Assembly: GCA_963704005.1 (NCBI GenBank)
Contig: CAVPGJ010000003.1
Coordinates: 68,331-132,330, forward strand
DNA length: 64,000 bases
DNA from: AC-32 sp963704005
GTDB taxonomy: Bacteria > Actinomycetota > Thermoleophilia > Gaiellales > Gaiellaceae
Direction of reading: 5' to 3'
Part shown: piece after piece, positions 1 to 8,321 of the stretch
Layout: every line of letters begins with the position of its first letter
How positions within the stretch are numbered: the stretch's first letter is position 1
Notes under the pieces: generated by a model
Database searches by the model: none
What the model was told of the DNA's origin: nothing
The model's input: only the letters and a program-made list of their open reading frames with translations
Position numbers and translations under genes: made by a program

Positions 1-2
1 TC

Positions 3-857
3 ACGATGGCCCGGCCCGAGGTGTCCTGCCACCCGGAGACCTTGCTCGACGGCGCGCGCACGGTCGTCGCCGCGGCGCTCTGCTACTGGGCGGACGGCGG
101 CGAGGTCCCTCCCGGCCACGGCCGGCTGCCGCGCTACACGTGGTTCGACGCCTACGCGCTCCTGCGCGAGCGCCTGGACGAGCTGGGGCGGAGGCTCGGC
201 GGCGCCTATCGCGTGCTCGTGGACGCGAACCAGCACGTCGACCGGGAGGCCGCGGCCCGCTCCGGGGTCGGCTTCTACGGCAAGAACACGATGCTGATCA
301 CGCGGCGCCACGGCTCCTGGGTCGTGCTCGGCACGCTCGTCACGGACGTCGAGCTCGAGCCGACCCCGCCGCTCGACGCCGACTGCGGCTCCTGCACGCT
401 CTGCATCGAGGCCTGCCCGACCGGCGCGCTCGACGAGCCCGGCGTGCTCGACGCGACGCGCTGCCTCTCGTACTGGACGCAGGCGGGCGGCCCGATCCCC
501 GAGGAGTACCGGCGTGAGCTCGGCGACCAGGTCTACGGCTGCGACATCTGCCAGGACGTCTGCCCGTGGAACCGCGGCGTCGAGAAGCGCCGCGCCGGCC
601 AGGCCCCGCCGGAGGGAGCCGAGCCGCACGTCTCGCTCGCCGACTGGCTCGAGGCCGACGGCGACGAGCTGGCGCGCCGCTACGACCGGCTGTTCGTGCC
701 GCGCAACGACCCGCGCTACCTGCGCCGCAACGCCCTCGTCGCCCTCGGCAACACCGGCGGCGACCCGGCGCTCGCGGAGCCGTACGCCCAGAGCGATGAC
801 CCGCTCCTCCGCGAGCAGGCCGAGTGGACGCTCGCGCGGCTCGAGGAGCGCCAGTGA
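3..857 (+). CDS. queG: Epoxyqueuosine reductase QueG, 5'-truncated by the window edge
   Basis: Reduces epoxyqueuosine to queuosine at tRNA wobble position 34, the last step of queuosine synthesis, using cobalamin and two 4Fe-4S clusters (family knowledge). Two ferredoxin-type cysteine clusters are visible: CGSCTLCIEACPTGAL and CDICQDVCPWNR. The segment GVGFYGKNTMLI upstream is also typical of the family. The frame is open to the left edge; the first methionine (position 6) aligns inside the family's N-terminal domain, so roughly 50-60 residues are missing. The C-terminus (NALVALGNTGG onward) looks like the short HEAT-like tail of QueG proteins. No other queuosine gene is nearby. Confidence 0.93.
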   Translation, partial: TMARPEVSCHPETLLDGARTVVAAALCYWADGGEVPPGHGRLPRYTWFDAYALLRERLDELGRRLGGAYRVLVDANQHVDREAAARSGVGFYGKNTMLITRRHGSWVVLGTLVTDVELEPTPPLDADCGSCTLCIEACPTGALDEPGVLDATRCLSYWTQAGGPIPEEYRRELGDQVYGCDICQDVCPWNRGVEKRRAGQAPPEGAEPHVSLADWLEADGDELARRYDRLFVPRNDPRYLRRNALVALGNTGGDPALAEPYAQSDDPLLREQAEWTLARLEERQ

Positions 858-870
858 CAGAGTTGCGCGC

Positions 871-1125
871 ATGCGGGAGGCGGAGCGCTGGCTCGCCAAG
901 GCGCGATGTTCACGCTCGGCCCGCCGGGCTGAGCTAGTCCGTAACGGCCATCTTGCGCTGCGCCTAGCGGCCGGCGAACCTGCGCGCATCGAGGAAGACC
1001 TGATCTAGCGCGGTGAAGTCGTCGCGCTACTGTTCAACGTGGCCGACATGGCGCGCTCGTTGGAGCGACTCGAAGTCTTGGTCGGAGGCGAAGACGATGG
1101 CGAAGAAGAGACCGACGAAGGCTGA
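871..1125 (+). pseudogene. Small reading frame interrupted by an in-frame TAG, uncertain
   Basis: From ATG 871 a 45-residue frame ends at TAG 1006-1008 with LALRLAAGEPARIEEDLI. The same frame continues without start codon as RGEVVALLFNVADMARSLERL and an acidic tail, to TGA 1123-1125. Both halves look protein-like and join in register, so this may be one small acidic helical protein split by a nonsense change. The stop overlaps the start of the next small gene (1097) by 29 bases, as in coupled genes. I do not recognise a family. It may also be non-coding. Confidence 0.28.
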
Positions 1126-1378
1126 CCTCGAGGCGCGGCGGCAGATGGTCGAAAACGCCGAGCGGACGCGGCGCCTCGCAGAGAGAGGCCGCGCCGAGCT
1201 CGAGAGGCAAGGCCGCTGGGATCCGATGCCGGCGAGCGAAGACACGCTCACGCCACGTGAAGCACGCCGCCGGATGCGCGAGAACGCCGACCGGACGCGC
1301 AGGCTTGCGGAGAAGGCCCAGGCCGAGCTCGACCGCAAGAAGCGCGAGCAGGGCCGCGCTGCCGACTCGTCAGCCTGA
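1097..1378 (+). CDS. Small charged protein with an internal duplication
   Basis: A 93-residue product starting at ATG 1097 (MAKKRPTKADLEARRQMVEN). The longer frame from 1013 begins with low-quality sequence, so I chose the internal ATG. It carries two similar helical segments: residues about 15-40 (ARRQMVENAERTRRLAERGR) and about 57-83 (ARRRMRENADRTRRLAEKAQ), joined by a short linker with GRWDPMPASEDTLTP. Both are Arg/Glu-rich, probably coiled coil. No signal peptide, membrane segment or metal motif is visible. Function unknown. It sits between queG and the convergent pafBC gene and may be co-transcribed with the interrupted frame before it. Confidence 0.55.
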   Translation: MAKKRPTKADLEARRQMVENAERTRRLAERGRAELERQGRWDPMPASEDTLTPREARRRMRENADRTRRLAEKAQAELDRKKREQGRAADSSA

Positions 1379-1481
1379 GCGCTGCTCAGAGACCGAACGT
1401 GGCGACGATTATCCGAAGCGGCGCGAAGCCGCTGACGACGCCAAGAGCAGCGGCTCCTTCGAGATGGGGCCGCACTGATCT

Positions 1482-3500
1482 CTAGGACTTCGCCGCCGCG
1501 CGGACGCGGGAGACGCCGAGCTCTCGTTGCAGCTCCCGCGCCCGCTTCGCCACCGCGCGGCGGAGCTCCTCCGGCTCGAGCACGACGGCTTCGCCGCGGA
1601 ACGAGAGGATCTCGCCGACCAGCCACTCGGGGCTGCCGACCGGCTTCTCCGCTACCGCCGAGCCGTCGGCCAGCGGGAGCGCGCCCTTCTCGACCTCCCA
1701 GCGCGCGATCTGCTTCGAGTACCAGATCTTCGCCGGCCTCGCGTCGCGGAAGACGTGCGGATCGAAGCCCTCGCGCGGCTCGAAGTGGGCGCGCTGGATC
1801 CGCGCGCTGCGCATCCGGTCGAGCCGGAACGAGCGCTCGCCGTCGCGCGTGCGGTCCCACGTGTGGACGTACCAGAACGGCAACCGGCGCTCGAGCGAGT
1901 ACGGCTCGACCAGGTGTGTCGAGACCTCGTCCTCGCCCTCCTTCAGATAGTCGACCTCGACCAGCCGGCGCTCGTTTGAGCCGTGGCTGAGGGTCGCGAC
2001 GAGGTCTTCCTCGGCCCGCCCGACGTTCGGCTCGGGCGTCTGCGCGAGCTCGAACTCGCCGAAGGTCTCCTCCAGCTTCTTCCGCACGCGCTCGAGCGGC
2101 GAGCGTGAATCGGCGGCGATCATCGGACCGACGAACTCGAGCGCGAGCCTGATTGCGCGCGCCTCGAGCGGCGTCAGGCGCGGCGGCGCGCGGAAGGTGT
2201 CGCCGAAGAGCTCCTTGTCCACGCGAACCGTGTCGTCGTGCAGCTCGGCGTACACCGCGTAGCAGCCGCCGCCGAAGTTGACGAGGTTGAGCAGCGAGAG
2301 GTGCTCCTCCAGCTCCTCGGGCGGGATGTGGAAGCGCTCGACGAGGTCGGCGGCCGGGATCTCGGCTTCGGGCTCGTCGCCGCACTGGTCGAGCAGGTAG
2401 GCCAGCAGCGCCTGCAGGACGGCGAAGCGCTCGGGAGCGACCGGTGCGGCGGGCCGTTCGGCGGGCTCTTCCTCGGCGCCGTCCGACTCGGCCGCCAGAC
2501 GCCGCGGCGCCTTCTCGTGACGCTCTCGCGCCAGTTTCAGCGCACGCGCGACCTCGCGGCGAAGGTCCTCGGGCTCGCGCGGGATCGCGCGGCCGTCCTG
2601 GCGCAGCACCCACGACGCGAGCAGCGCCAGGCTCGAGTACTCGGTCACGAAGACGCCGTCCTCGACCTTGCCGCTCGAGCCGTAGGTGCGCTGGACCCAC
2701 CAGGCCGTGTCGCCGCCGACCTCGATCCGCGCCTCACCGACCGCGTCACCGATCTGCCAGGGCGGCCGGCCGCGGTACTGGTCGACGTCGAAGTCGGCCG
2801 GCAGGCGGAAGTCGCGCTCGCGGCGCGTCGCGAAGCGGATCTCGCCGCGAATCCGCGAGACCCGAAAGGTGCGCTCGTCCTCGACGTCGAGGTCGTGGCC
2901 GACGACGTACCAGGCGCCCGCGTCCTGGAAGAGCGCCAGCGGGTTGACCGTCCGCTCGCGCTCCTCGTCGCGCGAGATCGACCAGTACGGGAACTTGACC
3001 GTGCGCTGCTTGGAGATTGCTGCTTCGAGCTTGCTCAGCCGGCCCTGCATCTCGATCGAGTACTCCGGGTCGAGCACCTCGACGCGCATCGCGGTCTGGG
3101 TCGGCGCCTCCGAGAAGCCGGGCCGGCCGAGCGCGAGGTTCTGCAGCGCGAGCCGGAGCGGCTCGGCGTAGGCGAACTTGCCCTCGAGCAGGAAGAGCGC
3201 CGTCTGCAGCGCCGCGAGCTCCTCCTCGTTGAGCTCGAGCTCCGGGAGGAAGTAGCGCTCGGAGCGCATGTTGTAGAGCTCCTCGCCGGTGTGCTCGTCG
3301 CGCTGAGAGGTCAGCGGGACTCCGAGTGCCTGCAGCTCGGCGCGGTCGGAGTAGAACCGGCGCGCGAAGGCCTCGTCCGACATCTCCTGGTAACCCTCGA
3401 CGTTGGACTTGATCTCGCGCGCGGTGACGGGCCGCCGCTCCGCCATCAGGAACGCGACCAGCGAGAGCTGGCGGATCAGCTTGTCCGTGTCGTGACTCAC
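1482..3500 (-). CDS. pafBC: Fused PafB-PafC WYL-domain transcriptional regulator
   Basis: A 672-residue protein with two copies of the HTH-WYL architecture. The N-terminal half begins with a winged-helix segment (DKLIRQLSLVAFLMAERRPV) and contains a WYL core around NPLALFQDAGAWYVVGHD. The second half repeats a helical domain and a WYL core around VEPYSLERRLPFWYVHTWD. In mycobacteria PafB and PafC are separate subunits of a DNA-damage-responsive activator encoded beside the Pup-proteasome genes; here they are one polypeptide, which gives a length about twice that of a single regulator. Start is GTG 3500. No proteasome gene lies in the window. WYL domains are thought to sense nucleic-acid ligands; DNA-damage control here is inferred. 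Confidence 0.88.
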   Translation of the reverse strand: MSHDTDKLIRQLSLVAFLMAERRPVTAREIKSNVEGYQEMSDEAFARRFYSDRAELQALGVPLTSQRDEHTGEELYNMRSERYFLPELELNEEELAALQTALFLLEGKFAYAEPLRLALQNLALGRPGFSEAPTQTAMRVEVLDPEYSIEMQGRLSKLEAAISKQRTVKFPYWSISRDEERERTVNPLALFQDAGAWYVVGHDLDVEDERTFRVSRIRGEIRFATRRERDFRLPADFDVDQYRGRPPWQIGDAVGEARIEVGGDTAWWVQRTYGSSGKVEDGVFVTEYSSLALLASWVLRQDGRAIPREPEDLRREVARALKLARERHEKAPRRLAAESDGAEEEPAERPAAPVAPERFAVLQALLAYLLDQCGDEPEAEIPAADLVERFHIPPEELEEHLSLLNLVNFGGGCYAVYAELHDDTVRVDKELFGDTFRAPPRLTPLEARAIRLALEFVGPMIAADSRSPLERVRKKLEETFGEFELAQTPEPNVGRAEEDLVATLSHGSNERRLVEVDYLKEGEDEVSTHLVEPYSLERRLPFWYVHTWDRTRDGERSFRLDRMRSARIQRAHFEPREGFDPHVFRDARPAKIWYSKQIARWEVEKGALPLADGSAVAEKPVGSPEWLVGEILSFRGEAVVLEPEELRRAVAKRARELQRELGVSRVRAAAKS

Positions 3501-3528
3501 GCGAAGCGAGCCTATCGCCTAAGGGCAG

Positions 3529-3978
3529 CTAAGCAGCGACGCGAGAGCGCTCGAGGTGCTGGTGCGACGGGCAGTAGTCGCGGTCGGGCAGCGGCGTGCG
3601 CTGGCACGGCTTGCCCTTGCGAGTGGTGGCGCGGCAGCGGGCGACGCCGCCGTCGAAGGCGCCGGCCTCGATCTGGCTCTCGATGAACGCGACCGCGGCT
3701 GCCACTCCCTCGCGCACCGCCCACGCGACCTGCGCCTGGCAGGTGATCGGGAAGTAGCGGCGGATGTCCTGGAAGAGCGCGCGATCAGGCTTGGCGAAGT
3801 AGAGCGGGTCTTTGGCCAGCCGTTCCATCGTCTGCTCGCAAGCCTCGAGCACCTCGCGGCGGTACTCGACCCTGGTCTCACCGTCCACGTACGGGTCGAT
3901 CAGGTCCTTGATCGACCTGTAAATGGCACGTGAGTACTGATACATGCAGGCCTGGATCTTGAGGGCTCGCTCGTCCAT
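3529..3978 (-). CDS. Hypothetical protein with a C-terminal CCCH-type zinc knuckle
   Basis: A 149-residue cytosolic protein. Residues 1-110 are helical (ALKIQACMYQYSRAIYRSIK) with no family I can name. The C-terminus has a compact metal motif, RCRATTRKGKPCQRTP followed by DYCPSHQH, with cysteines and histidine spaced like the small knuckle often annotated as DUF5763 (C...GxxC...C..H). ATG 3978 has a weak GGAG sequence upstream. It lies just upstream of, and in the same direction as, pafBC (28-base gap), so the two may share a transcript. Nucleic-acid binding is possible but not shown. Confidence 0.7.
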   Translation of the reverse strand: MDERALKIQACMYQYSRAIYRSIKDLIDPYVDGETRVEYRREVLEACEQTMERLAKDPLYFAKPDRALFQDIRRYFPITCQAQVAWAVREGVAAAVAFIESQIEAGAFDGGVARCRATTRKGKPCQRTPLPDRDYCPSHQHLERSRVAA

Positions 3979-4130
3979 CGTTCAGTATCTCCGGCTCCTA
4001 TTAATCTCCCGCAAAGCTTTGTTAACGGGTGGTTAAACCTGTTCCGTGACTGGGCCTGCGACGCGAATATAACGAACCTGGCCCGTGTTACAAAGTCCGG
4101 CTGCCCCGTTGGCTGCAGGGTAAACGTCTC

Positions 4131-4811
4131 TCAGGGGGTGATTCGCCGGGCGTACGCGCCGCCGTAGCCGTGCTGGTGGGCGTTGAGGATCGCGCTCTGG
4201 GCGGCCACCTCGTTCGAGTAGATGCCGGTGAAGACGACGAGGTAGCCGGGGTGGAGGCTCGAGTACTGCGACGAGCTGAGGACGCCGACGCGCTTGAGCC
4301 CGCTGCGGATCGCCCGGCGCGCCTCGGCGTAGGCCTGGGGGCGGCCCGTGGCGGCCGGGAGCGAGTCGAGCACGATCGTCCAACCGCTGCGGCCGGCCGG
4401 CCATGCGAGCGGCCGGTTGGGGCGCGGGGGAGGCGGTGGTGGCGGGGGCGGCGGCGGCTGCGCGGTCGTGGTGGTCGCGGTCGTCGTCGGCGGCTCGGGG
4501 ACGCTCTGGGTGGTCGGGACGCTGGAGACGGACGAGGTCTGGACGACCGTCTTGCTGCTGGCGTCCGAGCGGTCCGCGAGCCAGATGGCGGAGGCCGCTC
4601 CCGCCGCTCCCGCGATCACGAGCGCGAGTAGCGCCGGCCAGATCCAGTCGCCGGGGTACCAGCCCAGCCGCCGGCGCCAGCCGATGCCGAGCCGCGTGAT
4701 CAGCCCGCCGCGGCGCGGGAGCCGCTCGCCGCACTGAAGGCAGTACTCCTGTCCCTCGCTGTAGGGCGTCCCGCAGCGAGGGCAGCGGGGCTCGGGCTCC
4801 GAAGCGGACAC
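4131..4811 (-). CDS. Zinc-ribbon, single-pass membrane protein with SPOR-like C-terminus
   Basis: A 226-residue protein with three parts. Residues 8-30 form a zinc ribbon (CPRCGTPYSEGQEYCLQCG). Residues about 57-78 form one membrane helix (IWPALLALVIAGAAGAASAI). A long Thr/Pro linker including an unbroken run of proline leads to a C-terminal domain (GWTIVLDSLPA ... GYLVVFTGIYSNEVAAQSA) resembling SPOR peptidoglycan-binding folds. Topology is probably ribbon inside, SPOR-like domain outside. GTG 4811 follows a good GGGAGAGG ribosome site. The start is four bases after the stop of the previous zinc-ribbon gene, so they are coupled. A cell-wall or division role is inferred from the SPOR-like domain. 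Confidence 0.72.
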   Translation of the reverse strand: MSASEPEPRCPRCGTPYSEGQEYCLQCGERLPRRGGLITRLGIGWRRRLGWYPGDWIWPALLALVIAGAAGAASAIWLADRSDASSKTVVQTSSVSSVPTTQSVPEPPTTTATTTTAQPPPPPPPPPPPRPNRPLAWPAGRSGWTIVLDSLPAATGRPQAYAEARRAIRSGLKRVGVLSSSQYSSLHPGYLVVFTGIYSNEVAAQSAILNAHQHGYGGAYARRITP

Positions 4812-4814
4812 CGG

Positions 4815-5378
4815 CTACCTCTCCCAGGGGTCGGCTGCGGGCTCGGGCTCCTCAGACGCGGCGACCGCTGCGACGTCTTCCTCGGCTTCGTCCTCGGCCT
4901 CCGGCTCCTCCGGCGAAGCGGCGTGGCCGCAGCTTGCGCAGAACTTGGCGTCGGCCGGGAGCGGGTGGCCGCAGCTCTCGCAGGCGACGACCGGCTCGGC
5001 GCCGACCGGGCGGCCGCAGTTGGCGCAGAAGTGCGAGCCCCACGGCTGCGGCGCGCCGCACTCGCAGGTGGTCGGAGCGCGCCGAGCGGTCGCGACTGCG
5101 GCCAGCATCGAGTCCAGCTCGTGCAGGCGCTCCTCGAGCGCGATGATCTCGCGGCAGCGCTCGATCAGCAGCTCGTCGCGGAAGGTCGAGTGCCGGTACA
5201 TCTCGAGCGTGAGCCCGCCGAGGTCGCGGATCCGCTCCTCCCGCGCCTTCAGGATCGCGCGCCGCTCACGGCGGAGCGCACCCGGCGAGGGCGCTCGCCG
5301 AAAGACCGGCGCGGGCTGCTGGGAAGATTCGCTCCGCTGACGGCGAGGGATGCGGTTTAGCAGGGAAAAACGCGCCAC
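4815..5378 (-). CDS. Double zinc-ribbon protein with N-terminal coiled coil
   Basis: A 187-residue soluble protein from GTG 5378. Residues about 35-95 are charged and helical (RRERRAILKAREERIRDLGG, ERCREIIALEERLHEL), likely coiled coil. Two zinc ribbons follow: CECGAPQPWGSHFCANCG and CESCGHPLPADAKFCASCG. The last 40 residues are acidic and low-complexity. It is the second of three consecutive genes with ribbons or membrane segments reading toward 4131 and is probably in one operon with them. The precise role is unknown; paired ribbons of this type commonly act as protein-binding modules. Confidence 0.7.
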   Translation of the reverse strand: MARFSLLNRIPRRQRSESSQQPAPVFRRAPSPGALRRERRAILKAREERIRDLGGLTLEMYRHSTFRDELLIERCREIIALEERLHELDSMLAAVATARRAPTTCECGAPQPWGSHFCANCGRPVGAEPVVACESCGHPLPADAKFCASCGHAASPEEPEAEDEAEEDVAAVAASEEPEPAADPWER

Positions 5379-5391
5379 GCGGGGCGCGAGT

Positions 5392-5556
5392 TTACCGGCT
5401 GCGCCGGTCTGCAGACTGGCCCGCCCCGCTGCCGAATCCGGACAGCAGCGCGAGGAAGAGCGCCAGGCCCGCGAGGCCGACGAGGATCCCGACCCAGGGG
5501 AACACGAGGCCGAACAGGATCCCGATCACGATGATCGCGAGCGCCAGTCCGATCAT
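5392..5556 (-). CDS. Small hydrophobic membrane protein, 54 residues
   Basis: ATG 5556 opens a 54-codon frame ending at TAA 5392-5394. The product starts MIGLALAIIVIGILFGLVFP and continues WVGILVGLAGLALFLALLSG, then a short polar tail (QSADRRSR). That is two closely packed membrane helices joined by a Pro-Trp turn. It begins three bases after the aldehyde dehydrogenase stop and ends 13 bases before the next gene, so it fits exactly into the operon. It resembles small actinobacterial two-helix membrane proteins of unknown function. It is short enough to be missed by length-filtered gene callers. Confidence 0.65.
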   Translation of the reverse strand: MIGLALAIIVIGILFGLVFPWVGILVGLAGLALFLALLSGFGSGAGQSADRRSR

Positions 5557-5559
5557 GAG

Positions 5560-6987
5560 CTAGAGCTGGAGGACAACCAGGCGCTCTTCGGTCAGCTCGT
5601 GCACGGCGTACCGGGGGCCTTCGCGCGTGTTGCCCGAGTCCTTGACCCCGCCGTAGGGCATCTGGTCGGTCCGGAAGGTCGGCGCCTCGTTGACGATCAC
5701 GCCCCCGAACTCGAGCTCGCGGCCGGCGCGCAGCGCCGTCTGGATCGCGCTCGTGAAGACCCCGGCCTGCAGCCCGTAGCGCGTGCCGTTCGCGAGCTCG
5801 ATCGCCTGGTCGAGCGAGTCGACCGGATTGACGGTAACGACCGGGCCGAAGACCTCGTCGCAGCTCACCTTCAGCTGCGGGGCGGCGTTTGCGATCACGG
5901 TCGGGCCGATCAGCCCGTCGCGCTCCTCGCCGCCGGTGAGGATCTCCGCGCCGGCGGAACGGGCTTCCTCGATCCACTCGAGGATCCGCTCCTTCGCGCC
6001 CTGATCGATCACCGGGCCGACGTCGGTCTCCTCGTCGGCCGGGTCGCCGACGACGAGCGCCTCCACGCGCGGCAGGAACCGCTCGAGGAAGCCGTCGTAG
6101 GCCGGTCGCTCGACGTAGATCCGCTGCACCGAGATGCAGCTCTGGCCGGCGAAGGCGAACGCGTTGGCCGCCATCGCCGTCGCGGCCGCGTCGAGGTCGG
6201 CGTCGGCGGCGATGATCACCGGCGTCGCGTTGCCGAGCTCGAGGTTGACCTTCTTCTTGGGCGCACGCTCCTTCAGCTTCCAGCCGACGCCTCCGGAGCC
6301 GGTGAAGGTGATCGCCCGCACGCGCTCGTCCTCGACCAGGACGTCGCCGATCTCGGCCGAGGGCCCGGCGAGGACGCTGAGCCAGCCCGGCGGCAGGCCC
6401 GCCTCCTCCTCCAGCTCGGCGAGGATGAGGGCCGAGAGCGGCGTCTGGCTCGCAGGCTTGAGGACGACCGCGCAGCCGGCGGCGAGCGCAGGTGCGAGCT
6501 TGTGGGCGACCAGGTTGAGCGGGAAGTTGAACGGCGAGATCGCGCCGACGATCCCGATCGGCTGCCGCAGCGTGAACGCGAGCTTCCCCTCGCCGGCCTG
6601 GGCTGCGTCCATCGGCACCATCTCGCCGGCCAGCTTGCGCGCCTCGACTGCGGCGAAGGTGTAGGTCGACATCGCGCGGGAGGTCTCGACCCGCGCGGCC
6701 TTGAGAGGCTTGCCGGCCTCGTCGGAGATCTGCCTTGCGATCTCGTCGTGCCGTCGCGCGATCCCGGCCACGACGCGAACGAGGATCTCGGCCCGCCTGT
6801 GCGCCGGCAGCGGCTCGCGCATCGCCTGCTCGGCGGCGTCGATCGCGCGCTTCGTCTCGTCCGCGCCGGCCTTGGCGACTCGGCCGACGACCTCGCCGGA
6901 GTAGGGCGAGCGCACCTCGAGCCATTCGCCCGTCTCGACCCACTCGCCGGCAACGAACGCCTTGCGCTCCACGACGGTTGTGGCCAT
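5560..6987 (-). CDS. NAD(P)-dependent aldehyde dehydrogenase
   Basis: Oxidises an aldehyde to the acid with NAD(P)+. The 475-residue length is typical. Visible motifs are the substrate/cofactor segment ISPFNFPLNLVAHKLAPALA, the cofactor-binding GSGGVGWKL, the general base Glu in LELGNATPVII, and the nucleophile Cys in FAGQSCISVQRIYV. The C-terminus PYGGVKDSGNTREGPRYAV fits the lactaldehyde/phosphonoacetaldehyde-like branch, but the substrate cannot be set from sequence. ATG 6987 is 26 bases from the divergent cyclase-fusion gene. It leads an operon with the 54-aa membrane protein and two zinc-ribbon genes. Confidence 0.92.
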   Translation of the reverse strand: MATTVVERKAFVAGEWVETGEWLEVRSPYSGEVVGRVAKAGADETKRAIDAAEQAMREPLPAHRRAEILVRVVAGIARRHDEIARQISDEAGKPLKAARVETSRAMSTYTFAAVEARKLAGEMVPMDAAQAGEGKLAFTLRQPIGIVGAISPFNFPLNLVAHKLAPALAAGCAVVLKPASQTPLSALILAELEEEAGLPPGWLSVLAGPSAEIGDVLVEDERVRAITFTGSGGVGWKLKERAPKKKVNLELGNATPVIIAADADLDAAATAMAANAFAFAGQSCISVQRIYVERPAYDGFLERFLPRVEALVVGDPADEETDVGPVIDQGAKERILEWIEEARSAGAEILTGGEERDGLIGPTVIANAAPQLKVSCDEVFGPVVTVNPVDSLDQAIELANGTRYGLQAGVFTSAIQTALRAGRELEFGGVIVNEAPTFRTDQMPYGGVKDSGNTREGPRYAVHELTEERLVVLQL

Positions 6988-7013
6988 GCCGCAAGTCTAG
7001 GAGACTCGTACAC

Positions 7014-8321
7014 ATGGCCCTCGACATCCGCTACGCCCGGAGCGGCGGCGTCGCGATCGCGTACCAGCTCGTCGGGGAAGGCGAGACCGACCTGCTCTTC
7101 GTTCCCGGCTGGGTCTCCAACCTTGTCTACAGCTGGGAGATCCCGCAACTGCGGAAGTTCTACGAGCGGCTGGCGGAGTCGTTCAGGCTGATCCTGTTCG
7201 ACAAGCGGGGCACGGGCCTGTCCGATCTCGGTGGCCACTTCCCTGCCCTCGAAACCCGCATGGACGACGTGCGCGCCGTCCTGGAGGCCGTCGGCTCGTC
7301 TCGGGCCGTCCTGCTGGCGGCGCAGGACGGCTGCTCCATGGCCGCGCTGTACGCGGCGACGTACCCGGAACGGACGCAGGCCCTCATCCTCTTCCACCCG
7401 GTAGCCCACAACCCGGATGCGCAGAGCGAGGACGTCCGTGCCGAGCTGGCAGAGCTTCGCGAGTTGTGGGGGACGCAGGAGTACTGTGACAGGCTGCTCG
7501 CCGAGGGCGCCCCGTCGCTCGCGCAAGATGCCGAGCAGCGGACGCTGTTCGCAAACCGGTTGCGGGTCGGCGCGAGCCCGGCCGTGGCGTACGCGCTCAA
7601 CCGCGCGTTTTTCGAGACCGATCTGCGCGAGGTGTTGCCGTCCGTTCGGGTGCCGACGGTCGTTCTCTACCGGCCGGGCTACTTCGAGCCCCATGCGCTG
7701 GATGTGGCCGGGCGGATAGAGGGCGCCAGGGCACTCCGGATCTCCGGAGACGAGATGTTCTACATGGAGACCTCACCGGAGGTTCCGGAAGAGATCGCGC
7801 GGTTCGTGAGCGGCGAAGCTCCCCCGGAGGTTCCTGAGAGCGTTCTCGCCACGGTGCTCTTCACCGACATCGTCGGGTCGACGGAGCGGGCGGCGGAGCT
7901 CGGCGACCGCAGCTGGCGCGAGCTGCTCGAGCGGCACCACTCGTTCGTTCGGCGCGAGCTCGCACGCTATCGCGGTGAGGAGAAGGACACGGCCGGCGAC
8001 GGGTTCTTCGCCACGTTCGACGGGCCGGCGCGAGCCATTCGCTGCGCCCAGGCTGTTGTCGACGGCGTTCGCGAGCTCGGGCTCGAGGTTCGGGCGGGCG
8101 TGCATACGGGTGAATGCGAGGTGCACGAAGGCAAGGTGGCCGGCCTCGCCGTCGTGATCGGCTCCCGGGTCGCCGCCGAGGCGGAGGGCGGGCAGGTGCT
8201 CGTCTCGCAGACCGTGAAGGACCTCGTGGCAGGCGCAGGGGTCCAGTTCGAGGAGCGCGGCGAGCACGCGCTGAAGGGCGTTCCGGGCGAATGGCGTTTG
8301 TACGCTGTCGTCGATGCCTGA
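7014..8321 (+). CDS. Alpha/beta-hydrolase fold fused to a class III nucleotidyl cyclase domain
   Basis: A 435-residue two-domain protein. Residues 1-270 have the alpha/beta-hydrolase fold, residues about 280-435 a class III adenylate/guanylate cyclase homology domain (LFTDIVGSTERA, AGDGFFATFDGPARAI, VRAGVHTGECEVHEGKVAG). The fold keeps FDKRGTGLSD, but the nucleophile elbow reads AAQDGCSMA with Gln 104 where Ser is expected. The late His position reads GDEMFYM (Met 248). In the cyclase domain the metal Asp residues are present; the Lys before GDG aligns with Asp, and the VN.AaR motif is VVIGSRV, with Arg but no Asn. So the front domain is probably a sensor, and the cyclase may be non-canonical. 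ATG 7014 follows AGGAG. The stop overlaps the thiolase start by 8 bases. Confidence 0.85.
   Translation: MALDIRYARSGGVAIAYQLVGEGETDLLFVPGWVSNLVYSWEIPQLRKFYERLAESFRLILFDKRGTGLSDLGGHFPALETRMDDVRAVLEAVGSSRAVLLAAQDGCSMAALYAATYPERTQALILFHPVAHNPDAQSEDVRAELAELRELWGTQEYCDRLLAEGAPSLAQDAEQRTLFANRLRVGASPAVAYALNRAFFETDLREVLPSVRVPTVVLYRPGYFEPHALDVAGRIEGARALRISGDEMFYMETSPEVPEEIARFVSGEAPPEVPESVLATVLFTDIVGSTERAAELGDRSWRELLERHHSFVRRELARYRGEEKDTAGDGFFATFDGPARAIRCAQAVVDGVRELGLEVRAGVHTGECEVHEGKVAGLAVVIGSRVAAEAEGGQVLVSQTVKDLVAGAGVQFEERGEHALKGVPGEWRLYAVVDA

Noticed and set aside
5350..7191. A 613-residue plus-strand protein over the aldehyde dehydrogenase
   Set aside because: It is the antisense frame of a gene with all catalytic motifs and has a skewed Arg/Asp/Glu composition.
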